Notes: a model not told the origin generated them from the sequence alone. A stretch of DNA of 64,000 nucleotides from Sphingobium sp. OAS761 (GCF_024168485.1 NZ_JALJVY010000007.1:186001-250000), one strand, 5' to 3'. Counted from the first letter of the stretch, positions 45,168-55,387 are shown. Made by a program: numbers and translations.

Positions 45168-45926
45168 TCAGGCCTGCGCGGCGATCTCTTCGGCTTCGGG
45201 TTCGTCCAGCGCGCCGATATCGACGCCGGCAGCTTCCTGCGCACCACGGTTGCCCTTGGTGGCGGCGGCGGCAATGGCGTCGCAGTAGAGGCGGATGGCA
45301 CGGCTGGCATCGTCATTCGCCGGGACCGGGAAGGCGATGCCGTCGGGCGACACGTTCGAATCGAGGATCGCAACGACCGGGATGCCCAGCGTGTTGGCTT
45401 CCTTGATCGCCAGTTCTTCCTTGTTCGCGTCGATCACGAACATGACGTCAGGAATGCCGCCCATGTCACGGATACCGCCCAGCGAAAGCTCCAGCTTCTC
45501 GCGCTCGCGCGTCATCTGAAGCACTTCCTTCTTGGTGAAGCCGTGGGTATCGCCCGACAGCTTCTCTTCCAGGGTCTTCAGACGCTTGATCGAACCGGAA
45601 ATCGTCTTCCAGTTGGTGAGCATCCCGCCCAGCCAGCGGTGGTTGACGAAGTGCTGGCCGGACTTGCGCGCCGCATCGGCGATCGGTTCCTGCGCCTGAC
45701 GCTTCGTGCCCACGAACAGCACCTTGCCGCCGGCGGCAACCGTAGCCGAGACGAAATCGAGCGCGCGCGCGAACAGCGGCACGGTCTGCGACAGGTCAAG
45801 AATGTGGATGCCGTTGCGATCACCGTAGATATACGGCTTCATCCGCGGGTTCCAGCGGTGGGTCTGGTGGCCGAAATGCGCGCCGGCCTCGATCAATTGG
45901 TGCAGGGTGACGACAGGGGCCGCCAT
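45168..45926 (-). CDS. rpsB: 30S ribosomal protein S2
   Basis: 252 residues. [55 protein letters not shown] and VFVIDANKE(EL)-type segments identify S2. C-terminal acidic tail [23 protein letters not shown] is a strong ribosome site. First gene of the rpsB-tsf transcript. Confidence 0.98.
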   Translation of the reverse strand: MAAPVVTLHQLIEAGAHFGHQTHRWNPRMKPYIYGDRNGIHILDLSQTVPLFARALDFVSATVAAGGKVLFVGTKRQAQEPIADAARKSGQHFVNHRWLGGMLTNWKTISGSIKRLKTLEEKLSGDTHGFTKKEVLQMTREREKLELSLGGIRDMGGIPDVMFVIDANKEELAIKEANTLGIPVVAILDSNVSPDGIAFPVPANDDASRAIRLYCDAIAAAATKGNRGAQEAAGVDIGALDEPEAEEIAAQA

Positions 45927-46052
45927 AATTCATTCTCCTTCCGGTTACACCTCTGGGAATCAGGAACCGGGGATCACCCCGCGGCACCGGATATGTCGAT
46001 TCCCATGTGGAATGGCCGGCGCCTTAACCGCAGAAAAGTTCAAGCGCAAGGG

Positions 46053-46081
46053 TTGACGTGTCGTCAAAATGAGAACATAAC
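46053..46081 (+). promoter_or_regulatory. palindrome TTGACG-N3-CGTCAA within a candidate divergent promoter
   Basis: 46053-46067 is a perfect odd-centred palindrome. Its plus-strand TTGACG has CATAAC 17 nt on (46076-46081), a plausible promoter for the small membrane protein. Its minus-strand TTGACG could be the -35 of rpsB (TTGAAC 18 nt on). A symmetric site like this could also bind a dimeric regulator. Confidence 0.45.
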
Positions 46082-46164
46082 ACGAACAAACGGAACAAAT
46101 ACGGTTTCCCGCAGTTTGCACCGTTTATGTGAGACATGCCGTGCAAATGGCAAGACGGAAAGTG

Positions 46165-46398
46165 ATGATCATGTTCGCTTTTATCGCAGCAGCTCTTTTC
46201 GGTTCGGCATTCCTGCTCGCTATGGGCACCATAGGATGGATGCTGGTCGTGTATCGGGACAAGATGGCGGCCGCCTTGTTGTTCGAGCCGATTCCGGAAC
46301 ATCCCCCCGTATATAATTTGCGCGTGCGCCGGACCCGCCCCTCCCAGGCATGCCGGCCGATGTCGGTCGCGCCGATCGCACGGGCGGCTGCGGCTTGA
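46165..46398 (+). CDS. small membrane protein of unknown function
   Basis: 77 residues: one strong N-terminal membrane helix (about 4-30, FAFIAAALFGSAFLLAMGTIG) followed by a basic, Pro-containing cytoplasmic tail with HPPVYNLRVRRTRP. No family recognised. Start is uncertain: ATGs at 46129, 46147, 46165 and 46171 are in frame; 46165 has ACGGAAAG just upstream. It is divergent from rpsB and converges on pssA. Confidence 0.6.
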   Translation: MIMFAFIAAALFGSAFLLAMGTIGWMLVVYRDKMAAALLFEPIPEHPPVYNLRVRRTRPSQACRPMSVAPIARAAAA

Positions 46399-46400
46399 CG

Positions 46401-47180
46401 TCAGGCCGGCAAGTCGGCCTCCTTCTGCTTGCGAACCTTGGCGTAGGACATCACCCCGAACGGGATGAGCGCAAGATAGCCGACGCAAAGAATGAGGAGC
46501 GTCAGCCAAGGGTCGGTGAACAACACGGCCGCGAGCAAGCCCGCCACCGCGATCGCTTCCAGACGAATGCGCCGGCGTAGCCGAAGCGCCGACCAGCTAT
46601 AGGTGGCGATGCTGGAAATCATCAGGAACGCGGTGAAGGCGACCCACGGCGCCACCACATACCATGCGCGGAATATCTCCTCGCCTGTCACCAGCCACAA
46701 ATAGAGTGGCACGAAAGCGAGTCCTGCCCCCGCCGGCGCCGGCACCCCCGTCAGGAATCCGGCGGATTTGTGCGGCTGAACAGTGACATCTATGTTCGCA
46801 TTGAACCGCGCCAGCCGCAAAGCGCATGACAAGGCGTGCGCCAGCGCGAAAATCCATCCGAATTTCGGCATGGTTTGAAGCGACCAGAGATAAAGGATCA
46901 GGGCCGGGGCGACGCCAAAGGCAATCGAATCGGACAGCGAATCCAGTTCAGCCCCGAAGCGGCTTTCGCCCCGCAGCAGCCTCGCGATTCTGCCGTCCAG
47001 GCCATCGAGCACGCCCGCGAAAAGGATGGACAGGACCGCCCGCTCCCATTCGCCGGTGATACCGTACCGCACGCCGGTCAACCCGAAACAGAGCGCCATC
47101 GCCGTGACTGCGTTGGGCGCCAGCATGCGCAAGGTGATGCCGCGTCGCAGGCCCCGGGGAATGGTGCGCCGCCGCCTCAT
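46401..47180 (-). CDS. pssA: CDP-diacylglycerol-serine O-phosphatidyltransferase
   Basis: 259 residues, multi-pass. The CDP-alcohol phosphotransferase motif spans [11 protein letters not shown] to AELDSLSD with the three essential Asp. It makes phosphatidylserine from CDP-diacylglycerol and serine. Its ATG overlaps the psd stop (ATGA), so PS is made and decarboxylated by coupled genes. The tail is Lys-rich ([12 protein letters not shown]). Confidence 0.95.
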   Translation of the reverse strand: MRRRRTIPRGLRRGITLRMLAPNAVTAMALCFGLTGVRYGITGEWERAVLSILFAGVLDGLDGRIARLLRGESRFGAELDSLSDSIAFGVAPALILYLWSLQTMPKFGWIFALAHALSCALRLARFNANIDVTVQPHKSAGFLTGVPAPAGAGLAFVPLYLWLVTGEEIFRAWYVVAPWVAFTAFLMISSIATYSWSALRLRRRIRLEAIAVAGLLAAVLFTDPWLTLLILCVGYLALIPFGVMSYAKVRKQKEADLPA

Positions 47181-47911
47181 TGCTGGATGCCGCCGATCAC
47201 CCGTGTATCGCCGATCTGTCCCAGGATGGTTTCGCCGGCCACGGTCCGCTGCCCCAGCACGACGCGCGGCGCAGCCTGGGCAGGCAGGTAGACGTCGACC
47301 CGGCTGCCGAACCGGATCAGACCGATGCGCTGCCCAGCAGCGACCATGTCCCCCGGCTTCACGAACGGCACGATGCGCCGCGCCACCAGACCCGCGATCT
47401 GCGTGAACCCGATTCGCAGTCCGTCGTGGCGCTCGACCAGTATGTGCTGGCGCTCATTATCCTCACTCGCCTTGTCGAGATCGGCATTGAGGAACTTGCC
47501 GGAAATATACACTACCTGCCTGATCGTTCCGCCGATTGGCGTGCGATTGATATGCACGTCGAAGACACTCATGAAGATCGAGACGCGGATCATCGGCTGA
47601 TCGCCCAGCCCGTCGGCTCCCGCCATTTCCCGGGGCGGCGGCACGCGCTGGATGAGCGTGACCAAGCCGTCGGCCGGTGCGACGATCGCGCCGTCGTCCT
47701 GCGGCACCGCGCGCACCGGATCGCGGAAAAAGGCGAATACCCAGATGGTGACCATCAGCATCAGCCATCCGGGAATTTCCCATCCCACCAGAAACAGCAA
47801 CGCCGTGATCGCCACGGCGATCAGACCGAACTTCATCCCCTCCGGGTGAACCGAAGGAAACCGCCATTTTACGTTGCCGCCGGCGGCTATCGTGATTTCA
47901 TCATTCTCCAT
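47177..47911 (-). CDS. psd: phosphatidylserine decarboxylase (short, pyruvoyl-dependent)
   Basis: 244 residues, the short prokaryotic type. Two membrane segments about 28-68 ([17 protein letters not shown]), [24 protein letters not shown] and the self-cleavage site [11 protein letters not shown], where Gly-Ser processing would create the pyruvoyl group. It decarboxylates PS to phosphatidylethanolamine. Divergent from icd. Confidence 0.94.
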   Translation of the reverse strand: MENDEITIAAGGNVKWRFPSVHPEGMKFGLIAVAITALLFLVGWEIPGWLMLMVTIWVFAFFRDPVRAVPQDDGAIVAPADGLVTLIQRVPPPREMAGADGLGDQPMIRVSIFMSVFDVHINRTPIGGTIRQVVYISGKFLNADLDKASEDNERQHILVERHDGLRIGFTQIAGLVARRIVPFVKPGDMVAAGQRIGLIRFGSRVDVYLPAQAAPRVVLGQRTVAGETILGQIGDTRVIGGIQQ

Positions 47912-48069
47912 AGGGCACCGTCTTAGGGGGAGACCTTAGCCCTGACAACGACCCATCCCCCCTAATGGTGCCGTGGGATCATATTGGCGCGCCTGGGCGG
48001 TTGAACATTCGGCGCGCTTTGCCTAGGGCGTTCGGCATATTCCACCCAAGGCAGAAAGCGAAGACGCGC

Positions 48070-49290
48070 ATGGCGAAGATCAAGGTGAAAAACCCCGTCG
48101 TGGAGATCGACGGCGATGAAATGACCCGGATCATCTGGGAATGGATCCGTGAACGCCTGATCCTCCCCTATCTGGACGTCGACCTGAAATATTATGATCT
48201 TTCGGTCCAGAAGCGCGACGAAACCAACGACCAGATCACCATCGATTCCGCCAATGCAATCCGGGAATATGGCGTCGGCGTGAAGTGTGCGACGATCACG
48301 CCCGACGAAGCGCGCGTCGAGGAATTCGATCTGAAGCAGATGTGGAAGTCGCCCAACGGCACCATCCGCAACATTCTGGGCGGCGTCGTCTTCCGCGAGC
48401 CCATCGTCATCCGCAACGTTCCGCGCCTGGTGCCCGGCTGGACCGATCCGATCGTGGTCGGCCGCCATGCCTTTGGCGACCAGTATCGCGCGACCGATTT
48501 CAAGGTGCCCGGCGCGGGCAAGCTGCGCCTGGTGTTCGAGGGCGAGGACGGCCAGGTCATCGACAAGGAAGTGTTCAATTTCCCGGGCGCCGGCGTCGCG
48601 ATGGGCATGTATAATCTGGACGAATCGATCCGTGACTTCGCGAAGGCTAGCATGAACTATGCGCTGGATCGCGGATGGCCGCTGTACCTGTCGACCAAGA
48701 ACACCATCCTCAAGGCCTATGACGGCCGTTTCAAGGATCTGTTCCAGGAAGTCTTCGACGCCGAATTCGCGGACAAGTTCAAGGCCGCCGGCATCGTCTA
48801 CGAACATCGTCTGATCGATGACATGGTCGCCTCCGCGCTCAAGTGGAGCGGCAAGTTCGTCTGGGCCTGCAAGAATTATGACGGCGACGTCCAGTCGGAT
48901 ACGGTCGCGCAGGGCTTCGGTTCGCTCGGTCTCATGACCTCTGTCCTGATGTCGCCCGACGGCAAGACCGTGGAAGCGGAAGCCGCGCACGGCACCGTGA
49001 CCCGTCATTATCGCCAGCACCAGCAGGGCAAGGCGACATCGACCAATCCGATCGCATCGATCTTCGCCTGGACCCAGGGTCTGTCGTTCCGCGGCAAGTT
49101 CGACGACACGCCCGAGGTGACCAAGTTCGCCGAAACGCTCGAGAAGGTCTGCATCCAGACCGTCGAGAACGGCGCGATGACAAAGGATCTGGCGCTGCTG
49201 ATCGGCCCGGATCAGGCCTGGATGACCACCGAGCAGTTTTTCGAGGCGATCCGTGCCAATCTGGAAACCGAAATGGGCAAATGGAACTGA
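48070..49290 (+). CDS. icd: NADP-dependent isocitrate dehydrogenase
   Basis: 406 residues, the eukaryote-like dimeric type common in alphaproteobacteria. [65 protein letters not shown] and [13 protein letters not shown] mark substrate and NADP sites. It oxidises isocitrate to 2-oxoglutarate in the TCA cycle. The ATG at 48070 is preferred over an earlier frame from 47965, which overlaps the divergent promoter region. Confidence 0.97.
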   Translation: MAKIKVKNPVVEIDGDEMTRIIWEWIRERLILPYLDVDLKYYDLSVQKRDETNDQITIDSANAIREYGVGVKCATITPDEARVEEFDLKQMWKSPNGTIRNILGGVVFREPIVIRNVPRLVPGWTDPIVVGRHAFGDQYRATDFKVPGAGKLRLVFEGEDGQVIDKEVFNFPGAGVAMGMYNLDESIRDFAKASMNYALDRGWPLYLSTKNTILKAYDGRFKDLFQEVFDAEFADKFKAAGIVYEHRLIDDMVASALKWSGKFVWACKNYDGDVQSDTVAQGFGSLGLMTSVLMSPDGKTVEAEAAHGTVTRHYRQHQQGKATSTNPIASIFAWTQGLSFRGKFDDTPEVTKFAETLEKVCIQTVENGAMTKDLALLIGPDQAWMTTEQFFEAIRANLETEMGKWN

Positions 49291-49327
49291 TCCAGCCTAG
49301 CACGGTTTCAATACGATAACGGAACGA

Positions 49328-49358
49328 GGCGGCGCCGGCATCCCGGCGCCGCCTTTTT
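49328..49358 (+). terminator. intrinsic terminator of icd
   Basis: Perfect 11-bp stem GGCGGCGCCGG / CCGGCGCCGCC with a 4-nt loop and TTTTT, 37 nt after the icd stop. Confidence 0.93.
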
Positions 49359-49388
49359 CATGGCCGAGCCAAGGACGGGAGACAGAAT

Positions 49389-51002
49389 GTGACCACCACC
49401 GCCAGAAAACGTCTGGAGGTTCGAGCCGCCGTCCCCGGTGACGTGCGCGGCATTCAACGGCTGATCACGCGGGCTTACCCAGGCATGCCGACCTATTCGC
49501 TGGCCACCATCCGGGGCCAGATCAACAATTTCCCGCGCGGGTGCTTCATCGCGCTCTATGACGACAAGGTCGTGGGATACTGTGCGACGATGCGGGTCAG
49601 CAAGGCGATGGCCTTCGCCAAGCATGACTGGGACGAGATTACCGCAAACGGCTTCGGAACGCGGCACAGCGCGGCGGGCGAATGGCTTTACGGCTATGAA
49701 ATGGCCGTCGATCCCAAATTGCGTGGGTTGCGGATCGGCCAGCGCCTTTATGACGAGCGCAAGGAACTGGCCGAGGAACTGGACCTGCATGGCATCGTGA
49801 TTGCGGGCCGAATGCCCGGCTACGCGCGCGCGCGGCGGCGAGTTGCAGGGCCGCAGGACTATCTCGACAAATGCGTGGCCGGCCGACTGCGCGATCAGGT
49901 CATCAGTTTTCAACTGAAAAACCAGTTCGAACCGCTTGGCGTGCTGGAAAATTATCTGCCCGAGGACAAGCAATCGGACGGACATGCGGCGCATCTGGTC
50001 TGGCGCAATCCCTATGTAAATCCGGACGAAGCGCCGGAAATGCGCGTCCCGCGCGGTGTGGAGAGCGTCCGCCTGGCCACCTGCCAGCTACAGGCCCGCG
50101 CGGTGTCCGACTTCGAGGAATTTGTACGCAACATCGAATATTTCGTTGATGTCGCTGCCGATTATCGGTCCGATTTCATCATATTCCCCGAACTTTTTAC
50201 CCTGCCCCTTCTTTCTTACGAGACCAAGAAGCTTACCCCGATCGAGGCGATCGACACGCTGACATCCTATACGCCCCGCCTTACCAAGGAATTGGGGCGT
50301 ATGGCGTTGGAATATAATATCAACATCATCGGCGGCTCTCACCCCACGCGTGCCGACGACGGCGACATCCAGAATATCGCCTATGTCGCGTTGCGCGACG
50401 GCAGCATCCACACGCAGGAAAAGATTCACCCGACGCCCAATGAAGCCTTCTGGTGGAACATCAAGGGCGGAGATTCTCTGGATGTTATCCAGACCGACTG
50501 CGGACCGATCGGCGTTCTCATCTGCTATGACAGCGAATTTCCCGAACTGGCCCGGCGGCTGGTAGACCAGGGCGCGCGGATCATCTTCGTCCCCTTCTGT
50601 ACCGATTCGCGCCTGGGCTATCTGCGCGTGCGCTACTGCGCGCAGGCCCGCGCGATCGAAAATCAATGCTATGTCGTCATGTCGGGCAATGTCGGCAACC
50701 TGCCCAATGTCGACAATATGGACATCCAATATGCCCAGAGCGCCATTCTGACGCCCTGTGACCTGCCCTTCGCTCGGGACGGGATCGCTGCCGAATCCAC
50801 CGAGAATGTGGAAACATTGACGATGGCCGACGTGAACCTTGCCGACCTTAGCTGGGCCCGTGCGGAGGGCACGGTTCGCAATCTGCGCGACCGCCGGTTC
50901 GATCTCTATCATATCGAATGGGACAGCAGCCCCGATCACGGTCACGCGCCCAGCGGCGGCCCCGTTCCCGCCGGAGGGCACAATGCGCCGGGCGGCGGCT
51001 AG
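49389..51002 (+). CDS. GNAT-nitrilase superfamily fusion protein (YhcX-like)
   Basis: 537 residues in two parts. Residues 8-150 are a GNAT fold (VDPKLRGLRIGQRLYDERKE is the acetyl-CoA loop). Residues 227-510 are a carbon-nitrogen hydrolase with the catalytic triad Glu268 (FPELF), Lys345 (QEKIHPTPNE) and Cys379 (LICYDSEFPE). The arrangement matches Bacillus YhcX-type proteins of unknown substrate; a combined acyl transfer and amide hydrolysis activity is likely. Start is GTG at 49389 with GGGAGACAG in front; the nearby ATG at 49387 runs into a stop at once. A Gly/Pro/His-rich tail ends the protein. Confidence 0.9.
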   Translation: MTTTARKRLEVRAAVPGDVRGIQRLITRAYPGMPTYSLATIRGQINNFPRGCFIALYDDKVVGYCATMRVSKAMAFAKHDWDEITANGFGTRHSAAGEWLYGYEMAVDPKLRGLRIGQRLYDERKELAEELDLHGIVIAGRMPGYARARRRVAGPQDYLDKCVAGRLRDQVISFQLKNQFEPLGVLENYLPEDKQSDGHAAHLVWRNPYVNPDEAPEMRVPRGVESVRLATCQLQARAVSDFEEFVRNIEYFVDVAADYRSDFIIFPELFTLPLLSYETKKLTPIEAIDTLTSYTPRLTKELGRMALEYNINIIGGSHPTRADDGDIQNIAYVALRDGSIHTQEKIHPTPNEAFWWNIKGGDSLDVIQTDCGPIGVLICYDSEFPELARRLVDQGARIIFVPFCTDSRLGYLRVRYCAQARAIENQCYVVMSGNVGNLPNVDNMDIQYAQSAILTPCDLPFARDGIAAESTENVETLTMADVNLADLSWARAEGTVRNLRDRRFDLYHIEWDSSPDHGHAPSGGPVPAGGHNAPGGG

Positions 51003-51008
51003 AGCGGA

Positions 51009-52031
51009 TCAGGCGAGGACAGGTTCCAGCAACCGGTCGCGCGTTGCGATCAGTTCTGACAGCGGGGGTTGATCACGTCCGCGCGTAACGCTCGCAATCG
51101 CTCGATCGAGCCGCTTGCGGGAAAGGTCGCCGATGTCAGGCAACGCCTGCGCTATGCCGGTCATGTCGTCCATCCTGCCGAAGCAGTTGAGCGCCAGGTC
51201 GCAGCCCGCAGCAACGACGCCGGCGGCCAGATCGGGAATGCTGCCTTTCAGCGCCTTCATGTCCAGATCGTCCGACATCAACAGTCCGTCAAAGCCGATC
51301 CGCCGACGGATGATTTCACCGATCACCATCGGCGAAAGCGTGGCGGGCCGGGCCGCGTCCCATTCGGTATAGACGACGTGCGCAGTCATGCCGATAGGCG
51401 CGTCGCGGAGCGTGCGAAACGGCGCAATGTCGATTTCCAGCGCGTTCAGATCGGCATCCACCACGGGCAGTTCCATATGGCTGTCCACCAACGCACGACC
51501 ATGGCCCGGTATGTGCTTGGCGATGCCGACCACCCCGCCTTCGGCAAGACCGGCAAGAACGGCACGGCCCAGGGCTGCGACCCGCATGGGTTCGCTCCCC
51601 AGCGTCCGGTCGCCCATGATGTCGCTCGCCCCTTCCTGCCGCACGTCAAGCAGGGGGAGCGCATCCACGGTGATGCCAACTTCGGCCAGCGTGACCGCGA
51701 TGGCCCGCGCATTGGCGTGCGCCGCAGCGATCGCGCTCGACGGCGCGACATCGTAAAGGCGATCGAACATGGCGCCCGCCGGAAATGCCGGCCATTCCGG
51801 CGGCTGCATCCGGGCGACACGCCCCCCCTCCTGATCGATCATGATCAACAGGTCGTCGCGGCCATGCAGGCTGCGCAGCATATCGGTCAACCGGCGAAGC
51901 TGGTTCCGGTCGACGATGTTGCGCTTGAACAGAATATAGCCGGCCGGTTCCGCCTCAGCAAAAAAGGCGCGTTCGTCGGAGGACAGGGTTTCGCCGGCAA
52001 GGCCGAAGATAACGGGCTTCATCGCCGCCAT
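51009..52031 (-). CDS. nagZ: beta-N-acetylhexosaminidase
   Basis: 340 residues, GH3 family. LIMIDQEGGRVARM, the NagZ motif KHIPGHGRALVDSH (about 167-180, with the His/Asp general acid pair) and LLMSDDLDMKAL containing the nucleophile Asp. It removes GlcNAc from muropeptides during cell-wall recycling. ATGs at 52031 and 52022 both fit; neither has a strong ribosome site. Last gene of the argS-SPOR-nagZ unit; the scpA/scpB genes that often follow are absent. Confidence 0.95.
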   Translation of the reverse strand: MAAMKPVIFGLAGETLSSDERAFFAEAEPAGYILFKRNIVDRNQLRRLTDMLRSLHGRDDLLIMIDQEGGRVARMQPPEWPAFPAGAMFDRLYDVAPSSAIAAAHANARAIAVTLAEVGITVDALPLLDVRQEGASDIMGDRTLGSEPMRVAALGRAVLAGLAEGGVVGIAKHIPGHGRALVDSHMELPVVDADLNALEIDIAPFRTLRDAPIGMTAHVVYTEWDAARPATLSPMVIGEIIRRRIGFDGLLMSDDLDMKALKGSIPDLAAGVVAAGCDLALNCFGRMDDMTGIAQALPDIGDLSRKRLDRAIASVTRGRDQPPLSELIATRDRLLEPVLA

Positions 52032-52110
52032 GCTAGCGGCCTGCGCCGCGCCTGTCGAAGGTCAAATGCCGGCCGGATCAAAGTGAGCGGCAAGAGCCGA
52101 TGCCTTCATG

Positions 52111-52827
52111 TCAATTGACGACGATGCAACTTTCGCCTGCGACCTTCAGCTTGCCACAGATCGTTCCGGCCTGCGCACCCGCCGTCGCGCGGAGACGATA
52201 CAGCGTGTTGCCCCCGACCTCGACGGGCTGAACCGACATGGTCAATGGCGCCAGATAGGCAAAACGCCTGGCCAGCTTGTCCCAGGCATCCTTGGCGCCC
52301 GAAGCACTGGCATAGGCACCGAGCTGGATCATCGGACCGCCGGTAGGCGCCTTGGGCGCGGCCTCGGACTTTTCAGTGGTTTCGTCGGCCACCGGAGCGT
52401 TGACACGCGGCGCGGCGCGGGCAGGCACGTCAGGCTTGCGCGCCGCCGCGGTGGTGCCCGTGACGGGCGCTTCGGGCACACGGTTGAGGTCGATCTTGCC
52501 ATCGCGGGCCACCCCTTCGCTGGCAGCGAAGCTCGCGTCGCCCTCCCCTTCGAACTTGCGGGCGTCGGCCTCATTGGCGGCCACCTTGTAGTCGCCTGCC
52601 GGCGCCTCGATCAGAACACCTTCCTCGTTCCGGTCCGAAACGTCGCGGTTCTGAAGCCACCATATGCCACCGACCGCCGCACCCACCAGAACCAGGCCGA
52701 GCAGGATGAGACCGAGCAGGCGCAGCGGGGATATGCGCTCCTCCGCCTCGTCCTCCATCGCCGGCTCCAGCCAGGGCAGCCGATCCTCGTCATCCAGTTC
52801 CAGTCCGCCGCGGGCATAATCGGCCAT
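52111..52827 (-). CDS. SPOR domain membrane protein
   Basis: 238 residues: an acidic cytoplasmic head, one membrane helix (about 36-57, LLGLILLGLVLVGAAVGGIWW), a long Ala/Pro/charged periplasmic linker, and a C-terminal SPOR domain (about 165-238, MIQLGAYASASGAKDAWDKLA ... YRLRA). SPOR domains bind denuded septal peptidoglycan, so a division-site role is likely. GGAGAAGCG lies 7 nt before the ATG at 52827; a GTG at 52833 is also in frame. Between argS and nagZ, the usual alphaproteobacterial place. Confidence 0.9.
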   Translation of the reverse strand: MADYARGGLELDDEDRLPWLEPAMEDEAEERISPLRLLGLILLGLVLVGAAVGGIWWLQNRDVSDRNEEGVLIEAPAGDYKVAANEADARKFEGEGDASFAASEGVARDGKIDLNRVPEAPVTGTTAAARKPDVPARAAPRVNAPVADETTEKSEAAPKAPTGGPMIQLGAYASASGAKDAWDKLARRFAYLAPLTMSVQPVEVGGNTLYRLRATAGAQAGTICGKLKVAGESCIVVN

Positions 52828-52909
52828 CGTCACGCTTCTCCGCCTTCAACGCATTCCTGGGTCGGTCGAAAGACCCGATAATGTGGGAAAATGCGAATCC
52901 CTTGTTCCG

Positions 52910-54637
52910 TCACTGCATCTCAGTCAGTGCGACCACGCCCATCAAGGCAAGGCCGTTGCTGATAATCTGCCCTATTCCCTGCGCAAGGAAAAGACGGGTG
53001 GAGGTGGTTGCAGGATCATCCGCCAGGATAACCCGCGCGCGGGGATCGTCATTGCCCATGTTCCACCAGCCATGAAAAGCTGATGCCAAGTCGTTGAGGT
53101 AAAAGGCTATACGATGCGGTTCGCGCATTTGCGCGGCGCCTTCGACGACCCTGGGAAACTGTGCCGCCAGCTTGACGAGACCCAGTTCCGCCGTCCCAAG
53201 AAGGGACAGGTCCGGAGCGGGAAGAACGATTCCCGCTTCCTCCGCCCGGCGTCCGAGCGAGGAAATGCGCGCATGGGCATATTGGACGTAAAAGACGGGG
53301 TTGTCTTTCGACGCTTCCACCACCTTGGCGAAATCGAAATCCATCTGCGCGTCCGCCTTGCGCGTCAGCATGGTAAAGCGGACCACATCCTTGCCCACTT
53401 CACGCACCACATCCGCCAGCGTGACGAAATTGCCGGCACGCTTGGACATCTTCACCGGCTCGCCATCGCGCAGCAGACGGACCATCTGGATCAACTTCAC
53501 GTCGAAACGGGCCTTGCCCTCCGTCAGCGCCGCGACGGCGGCCTGGATGCGCTTGACCGTACCGGCATGATCCGCGCCCCAGATGTCGATCAGCTGGTCG
53601 GCAGCCTGCGCCTTCTGGAAATGATAGGCCATGTCCGCGCCGAAATAGGTCCAACTGCCGTTCGACTTCTTGATCGGCCGGTCTTGATCGTCGCCGAACT
53701 TGGTCGAGCGGAACAGCGGCAGCTCCACCGGCTCCCAGTCGTCGGGTAACTCGCCCTTGGGCGCTTCGAGCACGCCGTCATAGACGAGGCCATGCGCGCG
53801 CAGCCAGGCTTCGGCCTCATCAGGTTTTCCAGCCGCCTGCAATTCGGCCTCGGACGAGAAGATGTCGTGATGAATGCCGAGCAGCGCCAGATCGCTGCGG
53901 ATCATGTCCATCATCCGTGCAACCGCGAAGGTGCGGAACAGCACCAGCCAGTCGCTCTCCGGCGCGCCGATGAAGCGGTCGCCATATTCCTGCGCGAGCG
54001 CCTGCCCCACCGGGACCAGATAATCGCCGGGATAGAGGCCCTCGGGAATCTCGCCCACATCCTCGCCCAGCGCTTCGCGGTAGCGCAAATGCGCCGAACG
54101 CGCGAGCACGTCGACCTGGCCGCCCGCATCATTGATATAATATTCGCGAACGACCTTGTGCCCGGCATATTCCAGCAACGTGGCGAGCGCGTCGCCCACC
54201 ACGGCGCCGCGACAATGGCCCATGTGCATGGGTCCCGTCGGATTGGCGGACACATATTCGACGTTGACGGTTATGCCCTGCCCCAGATCGGACCGCCCAT
54301 AATCGGTCGCCTCGGCGTGGATCGCCGCCAGTTCGGCACGCCAGGTCGCATCGGTCAGCGTCAGGTTGATGAAGCCGGGGCCTGCGATTGTCGTGCTTTC
54401 GACCTCGTCGAGCGACTGTAGCTTGCCTGCGATCGCCTCGGCCAGCGCCCGGGGGTTGGTTCCGGCGGGCTTGGCCAATACCATTGCGGCGTTGGTGGCC
54501 AGGTCGCCATGCGACACATCGCGCGGCGGCTCGACGGTCACCGCCTTGCGGTTGAGCCCTGCGGGCAGCACGCCGTCTGCCTCCAGTGCGTCCAGCACTG
54601 TATCGAGATGAGCGGTAAAACGGGTGTAAAGAGACAA
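52910..54637 (-). CDS. argS: arginyl-tRNA synthetase
   Basis: 575 residues, class I. HIGH-type motif GPMHMGHCRG, KMSKR and the C-terminal anticodon-binding DALR domain (AFYLNDLASAFHGWWNMG). The start is read as TTG at 54637: it gives (M)SLYTRFTAHLD, the normal ArgS N-terminus, with AGGAAAG 10 nt upstream. The frame is open to an ATG at 54703, but that adds 22 charged residues with no family match. First gene of the argS-SPOR-nagZ unit. Confidence 0.96.
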   Translation of the reverse strand: MSLYTRFTAHLDTVLDALEADGVLPAGLNRKAVTVEPPRDVSHGDLATNAAMVLAKPAGTNPRALAEAIAGKLQSLDEVESTTIAGPGFINLTLTDATWRAELAAIHAEATDYGRSDLGQGITVNVEYVSANPTGPMHMGHCRGAVVGDALATLLEYAGHKVVREYYINDAGGQVDVLARSAHLRYREALGEDVGEIPEGLYPGDYLVPVGQALAQEYGDRFIGAPESDWLVLFRTFAVARMMDMIRSDLALLGIHHDIFSSEAELQAAGKPDEAEAWLRAHGLVYDGVLEAPKGELPDDWEPVELPLFRSTKFGDDQDRPIKKSNGSWTYFGADMAYHFQKAQAADQLIDIWGADHAGTVKRIQAAVAALTEGKARFDVKLIQMVRLLRDGEPVKMSKRAGNFVTLADVVREVGKDVVRFTMLTRKADAQMDFDFAKVVEASKDNPVFYVQYAHARISSLGRRAEEAGIVLPAPDLSLLGTAELGLVKLAAQFPRVVEGAAQMREPHRIAFYLNDLASAFHGWWNMGNDDPRARVILADDPATTSTRLFLAQGIGQIISNGLALMGVVALTEMQ

Positions 54638-54748
54638 GGCACGAACTTTCCTGCGGGGTCCGTCGTCGCCGATATTGCCGAAATGCTGCTCTTTTCTAGT
54701 CAAGGGCAGGGCTTCGACAGCTCGGCCCGAACGGAAATAGGGCTGGCT

Positions 54749-55387
54749 TTAACGGGTCGCGTTATATCGAAGCTGGTCCTGGGTCAGGTTGAAACCCACG
54801 AGCAGTTCGAAACTGGTGCGCTGCAATGCCGCCTTCACGTCGGGCTGGGCAAAGGGATCGATCGCGGCATCCGCATCGCCCGCCTTGCGCTTTTGCGTGA
54901 TCTTGGCCTGAATGTCGGCGGGCAGCGTTGCCGCGCTCTTGTTGACATAGGATCCCGCCTTGCCCTGCGCGCTTGCCCGATAGGCGCCGGGCGCAAAATT
55001 CAGCGTAACTTGCCCGATCCGCTTGGCGACAACGGCGCTACCGCCCTGCACCACGGCCGAGAAATAGGGCAACGTGACCTGCCGCGCCGCGCTCGCGTCG
55101 CTGCGACGGGCGTTCACCGTGAAGCTTGCTTCGGTGTAGAATTGATCCCCGTCCACGCAGGTCGAACGCAGGTCGGTGATATTCGCCACCACGTCGATCG
55201 CCGAAGCGTCGGTGCTGTTGGCCGGGCTGAACAGCGTGATGTCCCCCGTCTGCGCGGGAATCGCCGCCGTTGGGCAAGCCGAGCGCACGGCGACGATGCC
55301 GCCGGTAGGATCAATCTCACCCCGGCGGGAGCAACCGGCAAGAGCGAGAGCCAGCATTCCGGTCAGGGCAATTCGACACAATGTCAC
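54749..55387 (-). CDS. lipoprotein of unknown function
   Basis: 212 residues. Lipobox LALAGC with lipidated Cys19, then a beta-rich body (GDITLFSPANSTDASAIDVVANITDLRSTC; two more Cys) and a C-terminal region with Lys/Ala-rich helix. It resembles conserved alphaproteobacterial envelope lipoproteins but no named family can be assigned by eye. Alone on the minus strand, upstream of argS by 111 nt and divergent from ispH. Confidence 0.75.
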   Translation of the reverse strand: MTLCRIALTGMLALALAGCSRRGEIDPTGGIVAVRSACPTAAIPAQTGDITLFSPANSTDASAIDVVANITDLRSTCVDGDQFYTEASFTVNARRSDASAARQVTLPYFSAVVQGGSAVVAKRIGQVTLNFAPGAYRASAQGKAGSYVNKSAATLPADIQAKITQKRKAGDADAAIDPFAQPDVKAALQRTSFELLVGFNLTQDQLRYNATR

